Of a stretch of 64,000 nucleotides of DNA, positions 1-6,649 are shown piece by piece (position 1 is the first letter of the stretch; each line of letters starts with the position of its first letter). The notes under the pieces are model-generated. The model worked only from the letters and a program-made list of their open reading frames with translations. It was not told the DNA's origin and ran no database searches. This DNA comes from Bacteroides intestinalis (GTDB lineage Bacteria; Bacteroidota; Bacteroidia; Bacteroidales; Bacteroidaceae): the NCBI RefSeq assembly GCF_003464595.1, contig NZ_QRZF01000002.1, positions 1 to 64,000 on the forward strand. The letters run 5' to 3'. The position numbers and the translations under genes were made by a program.

Positions 1-130
1 GATGAATCGTGCCGGAGCTTTGGGTATCCCTGTCGATGACTATACGGATGAGAATGTTTCGGTTAAGGTTGTGAAACTGATTCAGAGCTACACTGGGGTA
101 GTGGATAAGATGGTTTGGAGAAAATATTGA
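1..130 (+). CDS. UDP-HexNAc 2-epimerase, FnlC/WbjD type (C-terminal end, partial)
   Basis: Only the last 42 readable codons are present; the frame enters from the left edge and ends at TGA 128-130. The tail reads DENVSVKVVKLIQSY then TGVVDKMVWRKY. I recognise it as the C-terminus of the FnlC/WbjD group of non-hydrolysing 2-epimerases, which form UDP-N-acetyl-L-fucosamine from the L-talose epimer in the cytoplasm. The next gene resembles WbuB, the L-fucosaminyltransferase that follows fnlC in several O-antigen clusters, and this supports the call. With so little sequence, a plain UDP-GlcNAc 2-epimerase (WecB type) cannot be excluded. The downstream glycosyltransferase starts within about 10 bases, so the two are probably co-transcribed. 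Confidence 0.7.
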   Translation, partial: MNRAGALGIPVDDYTDENVSVKVVKLIQSYTGVVDKMVWRKY

Positions 131-138
131 TATACTAT

Positions 139-1350
139 ATGCGTTCTAAAAGAATATGGGTTATTTCAGAAATCTATTATCCCATTAAGACTTCGACAGG
201 CTATTATGTAACTGAAATCGCTGAATATCTGTCAACTAAGGGCCTTGATGTTCATGTGATATGTACCGGTTCTACCTATGGTGAGGGAGAATCTATGCCC
301 CTTTTAAGAGAAGAGTACCATAAAGGAGTAAATATCCATCGAGTTTTCCCTCCTAATCTCGACAAAAATAATTTCTTTAAAAGAACCTTGAGATTATTTT
401 TTTCTAGTTTCCGATTATTTTTGAAGGTGTTGTTTTTGGTACAAAGAGGTGATGAATTATTAGTAGTAACTAATCCGGCATTTTTGATTCTGATGATGCC
501 TTATGTAGCATGGAGGAAGAAGATTAATTATACAATTCTTGTGCATGACATTTTTCCTGAGAATTTAGTAGCAATAAACAAAATGTCATCTTCTTCGATT
601 GCTTATAAATGTTTAAAACGAGTTTATGATAAGGCTTATTCTAAAGCTCGTATTTGCATTTCAATAGGGCGCGATATGACTGAAGTCTTAATATCTAAAA
701 CTTGTGCGAATACTAAGATTTCTTTTATTCCAATATGGGCAGAGAATAAAGTCATTTATCCATTGGATAAAAGGGATACCCATTTGTATAAAAAATTAAA
801 ACTAGAAGGAAAATTCGTTTTTCAGTTTGCTGGTAATTTAGGTCATGCACAGGGCATTGATAATCTTTTGGCTGCAATAGAAAAGATAGATATTGAAGAT
901 ATACATTTTGTGTTTATAGGGGGAGGGGCGAAGTTCGATGAGATTTCTTCGTTTATTAGTCATAGAGAGCAAAAGAATATTTCATTATTGGGTTTTCAAG
1001 ACCGTTCACAGCAGAATGATTTCCTGAATGTATGTGATATTGGAATTGTTACGTTGAATGATGGCATGTATGGTTTGGGAGTACCTTCCAAATCATATAA
1101 CATATTGGCTGCAGGTAAACCTATACTATATATCGGTGATGATAACTCGGAAATAGCTTTATGTATTAAAGAATTTACTTTAGGCTGGATTGTGGCACCT
1201 AATGATCCACATGCATTAAAGAATATGATTGAATTCATATATGATAATAAAAATAATCTGTCTTCTATAAGAAATAATGCCAGAACTGTATCAGACACCA
1301 TATTCGCTAAAGATCAGATATTGGAAAGATATTATACCTTATTAAAGTAA
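139..1350 (+). CDS. wbuB: GT4 family glycosyltransferase, WbuB-like (probable L-FucNAc transferase)
   Basis: 403-aa cytosolic or membrane-associated GT-B glycosyltransferase. The N-terminal acceptor domain begins RIWVISEIYYP. The C-terminal nucleotide-sugar domain has FQFAGNLGHAQGIDNLL and the WbuB-type PSKSYNILAAGKPI segment near residue 330. An in-frame TTG at 115 would add eight residues and overlap the previous gene; ATG at 139 gives the usual N-terminus of the family, so I chose it. Position directly after an FnlC-like epimerase suggests transfer of L-FucNAc (or a related 6-deoxy-HexNAc) onto the polyprenyl-linked first sugar made by the transferase at 2372-3322. Family assignment is firm; the exact sugar is inferred. 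Confidence 0.8.
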   Translation: MRSKRIWVISEIYYPIKTSTGYYVTEIAEYLSTKGLDVHVICTGSTYGEGESMPLLREEYHKGVNIHRVFPPNLDKNNFFKRTLRLFFSSFRLFLKVLFLVQRGDELLVVTNPAFLILMMPYVAWRKKINYTILVHDIFPENLVAINKMSSSSIAYKCLKRVYDKAYSKARICISIGRDMTEVLISKTCANTKISFIPIWAENKVIYPLDKRDTHLYKKLKLEGKFVFQFAGNLGHAQGIDNLLAAIEKIDIEDIHFVFIGGGAKFDEISSFISHREQKNISLLGFQDRSQQNDFLNVCDIGIVTLNDGMYGLGVPSKSYNILAAGKPILYIGDDNSEIALCIKEFTLGWIVAPNDPHALKNMIEFIYDNKNNLSSIRNNARTVSDTIFAKDQILERYYTLLK

Positions 1351-1377
1351 TTGTAGCTATATTAATTTTGCTTTTAA

Positions 1378-2274
1378 ATGAAACTTTTATTTACTGGTGC
1401 TTCCGGTTTTCTGGGTAACAATATACGCCCTTTTTTAGAGAAAACCTATGATATTGTAACAATTGGTTTATCGCCGCAAGATAATTATATCGTAGATCTT
1501 TCAAAAGAAGTCCCGGAATTGCATGATAGATGTAATGTCGTATTGCATGCTGCTGGGAAAGCTCATTTTATTCCCAAAACAACACTGGAAGAACAGATTT
1601 TTTTTGATGTGAATTTGCAAGGTACCAAGAATCTTTGTTCTGCATTAGAAAAGGTTGGAACTCCTATATCTTTTATTTTTATTTCTACAGTAGCAGTGTA
1701 TGGCTGCGATTATGGAGAGAATATAACAGAAGAACATCCTTTGAATGGAACTACGCCTTATGCAATGAGTAAGTATTTGGCAGAGGAATACCTACAGAAA
1801 TGGTGTTATGAGCATAATGTAGTTTTAGGGATTATTCGTCCTTCATTGATTGTAGGTCCTAATCCCCCTGGTAATTTAGGAGCGATGATAAACGGTATCC
1901 GTAGTGGAAGATATTTCAGTATTGCGGGTAGTAAGGCACGTAAGAGTGTGTTAATGGTACAGGATATTGCTAATTTAGTTCCTTTACTTGCCGAACGAGG
2001 AGGTATATACAATGTATGTGATAGTTATCAACCTACATTCAGGGAATTGGAAATACTGATTTGTCAGCAGATGAATAAATCATTACCTTTATCAATTCCT
2101 TATTGGTTGGCTAAAGGAATGGCTTTGCTCGGAGATTGTTTCGGTAAGAAAGCACCTATTAATTCTTTAAAATTAGGTAAAATAACAAAATCACTGACTT
2201 TTAGTAACGATAAGGCAAAATGTGAGTTGGGATGGGAACCAATGAACGTGTTGGAAAATTTTAAAATACAATGA
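1378..2274 (+). CDS. NAD-dependent epimerase/dehydratase (extended SDR)
   Basis: 298-aa nucleotide-sugar epimerase or reductase acting in the cytoplasm. The Rossmann glycine motif GASGFLG is at residues 7-13, the active-site Ser/Thr in STVAVYG at 103-109, and the Tyr/Lys pair in YAMSK at 128-132. The C-terminal half has the substrate-binding stretch RPSLIVGPNPPGNLG. It resembles the WbpV/WcfJ-type enzymes often encoded next to WbpL-like transferases, which prepare the first sugar of the repeat unit (UDP-GlcNAc C4 epimerisation or a QuiNAc/FucNAc-type reduction). Substrate cannot be read from sequence. Its stop codon overlaps the start of the 33-aa gene that follows (ATGA), indicating translational coupling. 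Confidence 0.85.
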   Translation: MKLLFTGASGFLGNNIRPFLEKTYDIVTIGLSPQDNYIVDLSKEVPELHDRCNVVLHAAGKAHFIPKTTLEEQIFFDVNLQGTKNLCSALEKVGTPISFIFISTVAVYGCDYGENITEEHPLNGTTPYAMSKYLAEEYLQKWCYEHNVVLGIIRPSLIVGPNPPGNLGAMINGIRSGRYFSIAGSKARKSVLMVQDIANLVPLLAERGGIYNVCDSYQPTFRELEILICQQMNKSLPLSIPYWLAKGMALLGDCFGKKAPINSLKLGKITKSLTFSNDKAKCELGWEPMNVLENFKIQ

Positions 2275-2372
2275 GATTATTCTCTGGAGTCATTCTTTCT
2301 ATTATTGGAATTATGGTGCTTCTGTTTGTAGGCATGCAAATCTGGTTTCATTGGATTAATAAAAATGAATAA
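2271..2372 (+). CDS. 33-aa single-span membrane peptide, translationally coupled
   Basis: A short reading frame that ordinary length cut-offs miss. It starts at ATG 2271, overlapping the TGA of the epimerase (ATGA), and ends at TAA 2370-2372, whose last A is the first base of the next gene's ATG. The peptide starts MRLFSGVILSIIGIMVLLF and ends WFHWINKNE: a basic N-terminus, one hydrophobic segment of about 20 residues and a polar tail, as expected of a one-span inner-membrane peptide. Double overlap with both neighbours and the membrane-protein composition argue that it is translated. A role as accessory subunit of the polyprenyl transferase at 2372-3322, or simply as a ribosome relay, is inference. 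I know of no named family. Confidence 0.6.
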   Translation: MRLFSGVILSIIGIMVLLFVGMQIWFHWINKNE

Positions 2373-3322
2373 TGTATTATGTTATGATTTTGGTTCTGCT
2401 ATTTATAGCAGAACTTTTTTATTTTAAGATAGCCGATAAGTGTAATATCATTGATAAACCTAACGAGAGAAGTTCTCATACTCGGGTTACTTTGCGTGGT
2501 GGTGGAATTATCTTTTACTTTGGTGCTTTAGCATATTTCCTGAGTAATGAATGGGAATATCTTTGGTTTATATTGGCATTAACTCTGGTCACATTTATCA
2601 GTTTTGTAGATGATATCCGTTCTACCTCCCAAAGGCTAAGGCTTGTGTTTCACTTTTCTGCTATGACTTTGATGTTCTATCAATGGGGGCTTTTTTCTCT
2701 TTCCTGGTGGTGGATGATCATTGCATTGATAATTTGTACGGGTATCATCAATGCCTATAATTTCATGGATGGTATTAATGGCATTACAGGTGGTTATTCG
2801 CTGGTTATTCTTGGTGCACTAGCTTATATTAATGCTGAAATAACGCAATTTGTAGAACCTGCTCTAATCTATACGGTTCTCTGTTCCGTCTTAGTCTTTT
2901 GTTTCTTCAATTTCCGTAAGAAAGCGAAGTGCTTTGCCGGTGATGTAGGCTCTGTGAGTATTGCTTTTATTATTCTTTTCCTGATTGGGAAGCTAATTAT
3001 TCAGACAGAAGATTTCAGTTGGATAATCCTATTGGTAGTTTATGGCGTCGATAGTGTTTTGACTATCATTCACCGTTTGATGCTTCATGAAAATATAGGT
3101 TTACCCCACCGAAAGCACATGTATCAGTTGATGGCGAATGAGTTGAAAATGCCTCATGTGATAGTATCATTGATCTATATGGCAGTACAAGCAGTTGTAA
3201 TAATAGGATATATAGAATGTTTGGATCATGGCTATATATTTTTGCTATGCACTGTTCTATTACTTAGTTTTATATATATATGGTTTATGAGGAAATTCTT
3301 CCGATTACATCAAAATGCTTAA
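2372..3322 (+). CDS. Undecaprenyl-phosphate HexNAc-1-phosphate transferase (WecA/WbpL/MraY superfamily)
   Basis: 316-aa polytopic inner-membrane enzyme that moves a sugar-1-phosphate from UDP onto undecaprenyl phosphate, the committed step of polysaccharide repeat-unit assembly. Family hallmarks in order: DKPNERSSHTRVTLRGGG near residues 28-45, the Mg-binding Asp pair FVDDIRS near 83, NAYNFMDGINGITGG near 127, FAGDVGS near 190, and the cytoplasmic HRLMLHENIGLPHRKHMYQ loop with the HIP-like histidines. Hydrophobic segments fill the rest, about ten spans. Its start overlaps the stop of the 33-aa peptide. It is the last gene of the capsule-type operon, the usual place for this gene in Bacteroides, and a terminator follows 30 bases later. 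Confidence 0.9.
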   Translation: MYYVMILVLLFIAELFYFKIADKCNIIDKPNERSSHTRVTLRGGGIIFYFGALAYFLSNEWEYLWFILALTLVTFISFVDDIRSTSQRLRLVFHFSAMTLMFYQWGLFSLSWWWMIIALIICTGIINAYNFMDGINGITGGYSLVILGALAYINAEITQFVEPALIYTVLCSVLVFCFFNFRKKAKCFAGDVGSVSIAFIILFLIGKLIIQTEDFSWIILLVVYGVDSVLTIIHRLMLHENIGLPHRKHMYQLMANELKMPHVIVSLIYMAVQAVVIIGYIECLDHGYIFLLCTVLLLSFIYIWFMRKFFRLHQNA

Positions 3323-3349
3323 GATCAATTAATTATATATTAATATTAG

Positions 3350-3379
3350 AAAACAGCTCCTGGTGGGCTGTTTTTTTTG
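3350..3379 (+). terminator. Rho-independent terminator of the polysaccharide operon
   Basis: Seven-base stem ACAGCTC/GGGCTGT (3353-3359 with 3365-3371, one T-G pair) and a 5-base loop, with A residues before and a run of eight T after. It closes the operon that ends at 3322. Confidence 0.8.
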
Positions 3380-3407
3380 TTTATACCTGGTAATATCTTC
3401 ACCTTTG
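3376..3407 (+). promoter_or_regulatory. Promoter of the HU-related gene (near-consensus)
   Basis: CACCTTTG at 3400-3407 differs from the Bacteroides -7 consensus TAnnTTTG at one base. TTTG at 3376-3379 can serve as the -33 element with 20-base spacing. The predicted start near 3414 leaves a leader of about 55 bases, and AGGAGA sits 7-12 bases before the ATG at 3471. Confidence 0.5.
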
Positions 3408-3470
3408 CACTGTTGATCAACACAAGCTAATAAAAATGAAGTTGAATTTAAAAGCAAAAGGAGAAAGATT

Positions 3471-3977
3471 ATGCCTTTATTGTATTATGCGAGACAATCG
3501 CAATTGAAAACGAAAGAAGGTGCTAAGCAGTGGCATCTGGCATTGAAGAAAGTGGGAAGAGCTGTTAATCTGCAGCAGTTGGGAGAAATGGTGGCTGAAA
3601 AGTGTTCGGCAACACCGGGTGATGTACATAATGTGGTCAGAAACCTGATGTCGGTGATGCGTTTACAGTTGTTGAACAGCCGTTCGGTTCGTCTGGATGG
3701 TTTGGGAACATTTACGGTGATTGCACGAACACGCGGAAAGGGTGTGGATGCAGAGAAGGATGTGAGTCCGAATCAGGTGACGTCATTACATTTTATGTTT
3801 ACTCCTGAATATACACGTCCGGCTGCTCTGGGAACTACCCGGGCTTTGTGGCAGGGTGTTGAATTTGAGAAGTGGACGGGTAAGGATGTTTCTTCCGATG
3901 ATGGTAAAGATCCGGATGATGGTAACGGAGGTGGTTCCGGTGGAGACGGAGGTATTGAAGATGATCCTCTGGGATAG
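3471..3977 (+). CDS. HU-related DNA-binding protein (Bacteroides HU-rel family)
   Basis: 168-aa nucleoid-type protein. Residues about 1-125 form the HU/IHF-like fold typical of the longer Bacteroides HU-related family: helical N-terminus (LQQLGEMVAEKCSATPGDV), then the beta-arm region with VRLDGLGTFTVIARTRGKGV. The last 40 residues are a low-complexity acidic/glycine tail (SSDDGKDPDD, GNGGGSGGDGG). The family is commonly found next to capsule loci, as here, and is usually followed by a smalltalk peptide, which is also present (4071-4166). Role: DNA binding or architecture; direct control of capsule genes is inferred from location only. An out-of-frame ATG at 3436 opens only 23 codons and was not used. 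Confidence 0.85.
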   Translation: MPLLYYARQSQLKTKEGAKQWHLALKKVGRAVNLQQLGEMVAEKCSATPGDVHNVVRNLMSVMRLQLLNSRSVRLDGLGTFTVIARTRGKGVDAEKDVSPNQVTSLHFMFTPEYTRPAALGTTRALWQGVEFEKWTGKDVSSDDGKDPDDGNGGGSGGDGGIEDDPLG

Positions 3978-4070
3978 GGTCTAAAGCTGGGGCTTTAGAA
4001 TTTAAAGAATTAGAAATTAAAAATTAAAGGCTGCGCAGTCTATGAATTATTGAAATGCAAAGTAATTGAT

Positions 4071-4166
4071 ATGAAAAAGACGGTTTGGGATAAGATTTTA
4101 AAAATTGTAATCGCTGTAGCATCGGCGGTGTTGGGAGCTTTAGGAGCCAATACGATGAATATGTGA
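4071..4166 (+). CDS. Smalltalk-type small protein (31 aa)
   Basis: ATG 4071 to TGA 4164-4166. The peptide begins MKKTVWDKILKIVIAVASAV and ends LGALGANTMNM: a short basic/amphipathic start followed by a hydrophobic, Ala/Gly-rich segment. It matches in size, pattern and position (directly downstream of an HU-related gene) the Bacteroidetes family annotated as 'smalltalk protein', whose function is unknown. A terminator follows within 25 bases. Between the HU gene and this peptide (3978-4070) I see only a weak 7-bp hairpin (CTAAAGC/GCTTTAG, 3981-3998) and AT-rich sequence, so the pair may be co-transcribed. Confidence 0.7.
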   Translation: MKKTVWDKILKIVIAVASAVLGALGANTMNM

Positions 4167-4190
4167 TGATGAACATATACTAAGATTAGA

Positions 4191-4227
4191 GGGTATGTCG
4201 GGGGTATTTCCTGATGTACCCTTTTTT
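4191..4227 (+). terminator. Terminator after the HU/smalltalk pair
   Basis: Nine-base stem GGGTATGTC/GATGTACCC (4191-4199 with 4213-4221, two G-T pairs) followed by six T. The remaining gap to 4322 holds a second 7-bp hairpin (CGGGTGA/TCACCCG at 4235-4241 and 4259-4265) without a T run, downstream of the minus-strand TraB gene. Confidence 0.7.
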
Positions 4228-4322
4228 ATAAAAGCGGGTGACCACAAATCACTTGCAATCACCCGGTATCTTGCATTTTCTTAGTTTTCAGAAAATGTCA
4301 GTAAAGAGAGAATTTATAGTTT

Positions 4323-5210
4323 TTATTTCATAGGTTCTACAGTATATCCCTGCTGTTTCAGCAGATTCAGGACTCCGTTAGTTCCTGGCAGGTGGCCTGC
4401 ACCGACAACAAAAAGGGTAGGAGCATCCTTTATGAGAGCAGGCATTTTCTCAATCCATGCTTTGTTACGGTTATCCAGCATAGCTTCCATTTCGCCCGGT
4501 TGCGGATCGCACGAGCTGCCATCACGTTCTTCTATCAGCTTCAGCATTTCATCCAGGTTCTGAGCCTTGTATGCGTTGTTGAGACGTTTAGTTTGTTCCA
4601 TAGCTTTATCTATGTCACTTACGAGGCAATAGAGTAAGTTTGCCTGACGCTGTAGAGTCTGACTTTTAAATAGCATATCTAACTGAGACTGCGGAGTTTC
4701 CAAACCACCTATTTTTTTACCGCTTTGTAATGCTTGTTGCTGGAAGTAAGTATCTAATTGCTCCTGTGGATTAAAACCACCCAGATGCTTCATGCATAAT
4801 ATCAGGGTCAGTTGTTGGGTTATGGCAGCGGGTTTTAATTTGCCCAACATGGCTATATCTGCCATCAGGTTCTCTTTCACTACCTTGCCTACTACTTCAT
4901 ATTGTTCCGGGGTAAAAAGTTTCTGGAGAGTAGTGTCGCCTGCCATCATCATGCTTTGTTGCATTACCTGCATGAACTCGGGTGACATCATATCGGACAT
5001 GACTACTTCTCCGTATACCTGAGTAGTACCTTCTATGGCTTGTGGCAATCCGGCAATGCTATCTTTGATACTGAGAGGTGCCAGATGGTGGGTACCTAAA
5101 ATGTATGAGGGCTTTTCTTGTCCGTTACCGGAGATTTTCCAAAGTAATTGTGCGTTGGCGTTCAGCGCAAGGCCGATAAAGAGAAGGACACCTAAAATCT
5201 TTTTCATCAT
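4323..5210 (-). CDS. TraB/GumN family protein, secreted
   Basis: 295 aa. A signal peptide (MMKKILGVLLFIGLALNANA, cut before Gln21) sends it to the periplasm. The TraB/GumN fold is shown by the N-terminal LGTHHLAPLS motif near residues 39-47 and the C-terminal VVGAGHLPGTNGVLNLL motif near 270, whose paired His/Gly residues line the site in the related TIKI metalloproteases. Biochemical role in bacteria is poorly defined; a periplasmic protease-like function is inferred from the fold. It is the last gene of a minus-strand cluster, 76 bases after the NlpC/P60 gene. A second in-frame Met at residue 2 makes the start uncertain by one codon. Confidence 0.85.
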   Translation of the reverse strand: MMKKILGVLLFIGLALNANAQLLWKISGNGQEKPSYILGTHHLAPLSIKDSIAGLPQAIEGTTQVYGEVVMSDMMSPEFMQVMQQSMMMAGDTTLQKLFTPEQYEVVGKVVKENLMADIAMLGKLKPAAITQQLTLILCMKHLGGFNPQEQLDTYFQQQALQSGKKIGGLETPQSQLDMLFKSQTLQRQANLLYCLVSDIDKAMEQTKRLNNAYKAQNLDEMLKLIEERDGSSCDPQPGEMEAMLDNRNKAWIEKMPALIKDAPTLFVVGAGHLPGTNGVLNLLKQQGYTVEPMK

Positions 5211-5286
5211 TTTTCCTTTTTAAAGTTTTATTTGAACTATAAGTCGGGGAGGGAAAGGAAAAATCACAGGGGAAGAAAAAAGATTC

Positions 5287-5799
5287 TTATTTTACTCTGC
5301 CGCCGCAAAGCCAGTATTGCGTATAGTATTGTTCGTTGAGGCTACTGACAATAACTCCTTTGCTGGTACTTGCATGAATAAACTTCCCGTTTTTGAGATA
5401 GATACCCACGTGTGCCACCCTCTTCTTAGATGCACGGCTGGTGAAAAACACCAAATCTCCCTCACGCAAATTGCGGCGGGAGACTTTGTTGCTTTCTTTA
5501 AGTAGACCATCGGTGCTTCTGGCCAAACGGATATTATATACTTCTTTATAGAGTTGCGATACCAGTCCGGAACAATCTACTCCGTGCTTGTTGTCACCGC
5601 CTGCGCGGTAGCGGACACCCATCCACTCCGCAGAGGCAATGTACAACTTGTGGTTATCTTCCATATTTATGTCAACACCCATGCGGACAGAAGCTTTTGC
5701 CAGTGCCTTGTAATTGAGCCGGGGCGCTGATGTATGGCATGAGCTTAAACTGAATGTCAATCCGATGAGGGCAACTATATATAAGAAGTATTTTTTCAT
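5287..5799 (-). CDS. NlpC/P60 family cell-wall hydrolase, lipoprotein
   Basis: 170 aa. The signal peptide ends in a lipobox LSSC with lipidated Cys21, so the protein should be membrane-anchored. The C40 peptidase domain covers about residues 50-170, with catalytic Cys76 in DCSGLV, His130 in HVGIYL and the third polar residue His142 in FIHAST. Such enzymes cut D-Glu-diamino-acid bonds in peptidoglycan stem peptides. Its ATG overlaps the stop of the upstream ABC ATPase gene by four bases (5796-5799), implying translational coupling. The length is typical for a Spr/NlpC-like single-domain enzyme. Confidence 0.9.
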   Translation of the reverse strand: MKKYFLYIVALIGLTFSLSSCHTSAPRLNYKALAKASVRMGVDINMEDNHKLYIASAEWMGVRYRAGGDNKHGVDCSGLVSQLYKEVYNIRLARSTDGLLKESNKVSRRNLREGDLVFFTSRASKKRVAHVGIYLKNGKFIHASTSKGVIVSSLNEQYYTQYWLCGGRVK

Positions 5800-6641
5800 T
5801 CCTGTTCTTCTTTCTTTTCCGGTTGAGTGGAGGGTTCTTCAGTGATAGGTTCCTCAGCAATAGTTTCTTCAATGATTGTTTCCTGAACAGGTGTTTCTTC
5901 AATCACTGTTTCTGCCAGTTCTTCCTCAATTTCTTCTTCCACTCTTATGTTGAAGTAATCTTCAAGTTCTTTTTCTGCTGAGTTATGTTCATTTTGTATG
6001 TCACGGATGATGATACCATTTTCCAGCAAAGCAATGCGAGGGCATACGTCTACTGTATGGTTCAGGTTGTGGCTTGAAATGATAACCGTGGCATGGTGAT
6101 CTTCATTATACTTCTTCAGCAGGTGTTTGATGATGGACTGTGAACTCGGATCAAGGAAGTTGAACGGTTCGTCCAGGATCAGCAATTGCGGATGATGCAG
6201 CATAGCGGATATGATACCGATTTTCTGCTTGTTTCCGGCAGAGAAGTTACGGATGAACTTCTTTTGTCCGATGACCTCATTATTCATGAATCGTTCGAAA
6301 GGAAGCAGGCGCTCATCTACTTCTTCTTTCTTCAGATCGTACATCTTACCGATAAAGTAGAAGTACTCTTCGGGAGTAAGGTAATCGATCAGGAAGCCAT
6401 CATCGATGAAAGCACCGGTGAATTGTTTCCAGTCTTCGCTTTTGGCTACATCGATATCATTAATGGTTACATTGCCTTGATCTGCCTGGAGTAAGTCCAG
6501 CATCAGGCGGAAAAGGGTTGTTTTACCAGCTCCGTTGTTGCCTACCAAACCCAGCATGTCACCTTGTTCTATGACATATTTGTCAATATCTACGGCTTTC
6601 TTTTGGCCGAAGTTTTTTTGAAGATTGTTTATCTCTATCAT
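5796..6641 (-). CDS. ABC transporter ATP-binding protein with acidic C-terminal tail
   Basis: 281 aa. The ATPase domain spans residues 1-230: Walker A GNNGAGKTT (34-42), signature FSAGNKQKIG (about 135), Walker B LLILDEPFNFLD (about 155-167) and the switch His in SSHNL. Residues about 231-281 are a Glu-rich low-complexity tail with VIEET/IIEET/TIAEE repeats, absent from ordinary ABC ATPases. It lies 8 bases after the membrane-protein gene at 6650-8143, which should be its permease partner. Substrate is unknown; the family resembles the Nata/Ccm-type exporters with one ATPase and one large membrane subunit. Confidence 0.88.
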   Translation of the reverse strand: MIEINNLQKNFGQKKAVDIDKYVIEQGDMLGLVGNNGAGKTTLFRLMLDLLQADQGNVTINDIDVAKSEDWKQFTGAFIDDGFLIDYLTPEEYFYFIGKMYDLKKEEVDERLLPFERFMNNEVIGQKKFIRNFSAGNKQKIGIISAMLHHPQLLILDEPFNFLDPSSQSIIKHLLKKYNEDHHATVIISSHNLNHTVDVCPRIALLENGIIIRDIQNEHNSAEKELEDYFNIRVEEEIEEELAETVIEETPVQETIIEETIAEEPITEEPSTQPEKKEEQE

Positions 6642-6649
6642 ATTCGTAA

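Noticed and set aside
115..138. TTG start eight codons upstream of the glycosyltransferase ATG
   Set aside because: It overlaps the preceding gene and adds residues not expected at the N-terminus of this family; ATG 139 is sufficient.
3436..3507. Short frame MKLNLKAKGERLCLYC starting before the HU-related gene
   Set aside because: It is out of frame with the HU gene, only 23 codons long and has no family features; the HU start at 3471 has a good AGGAGA before it.
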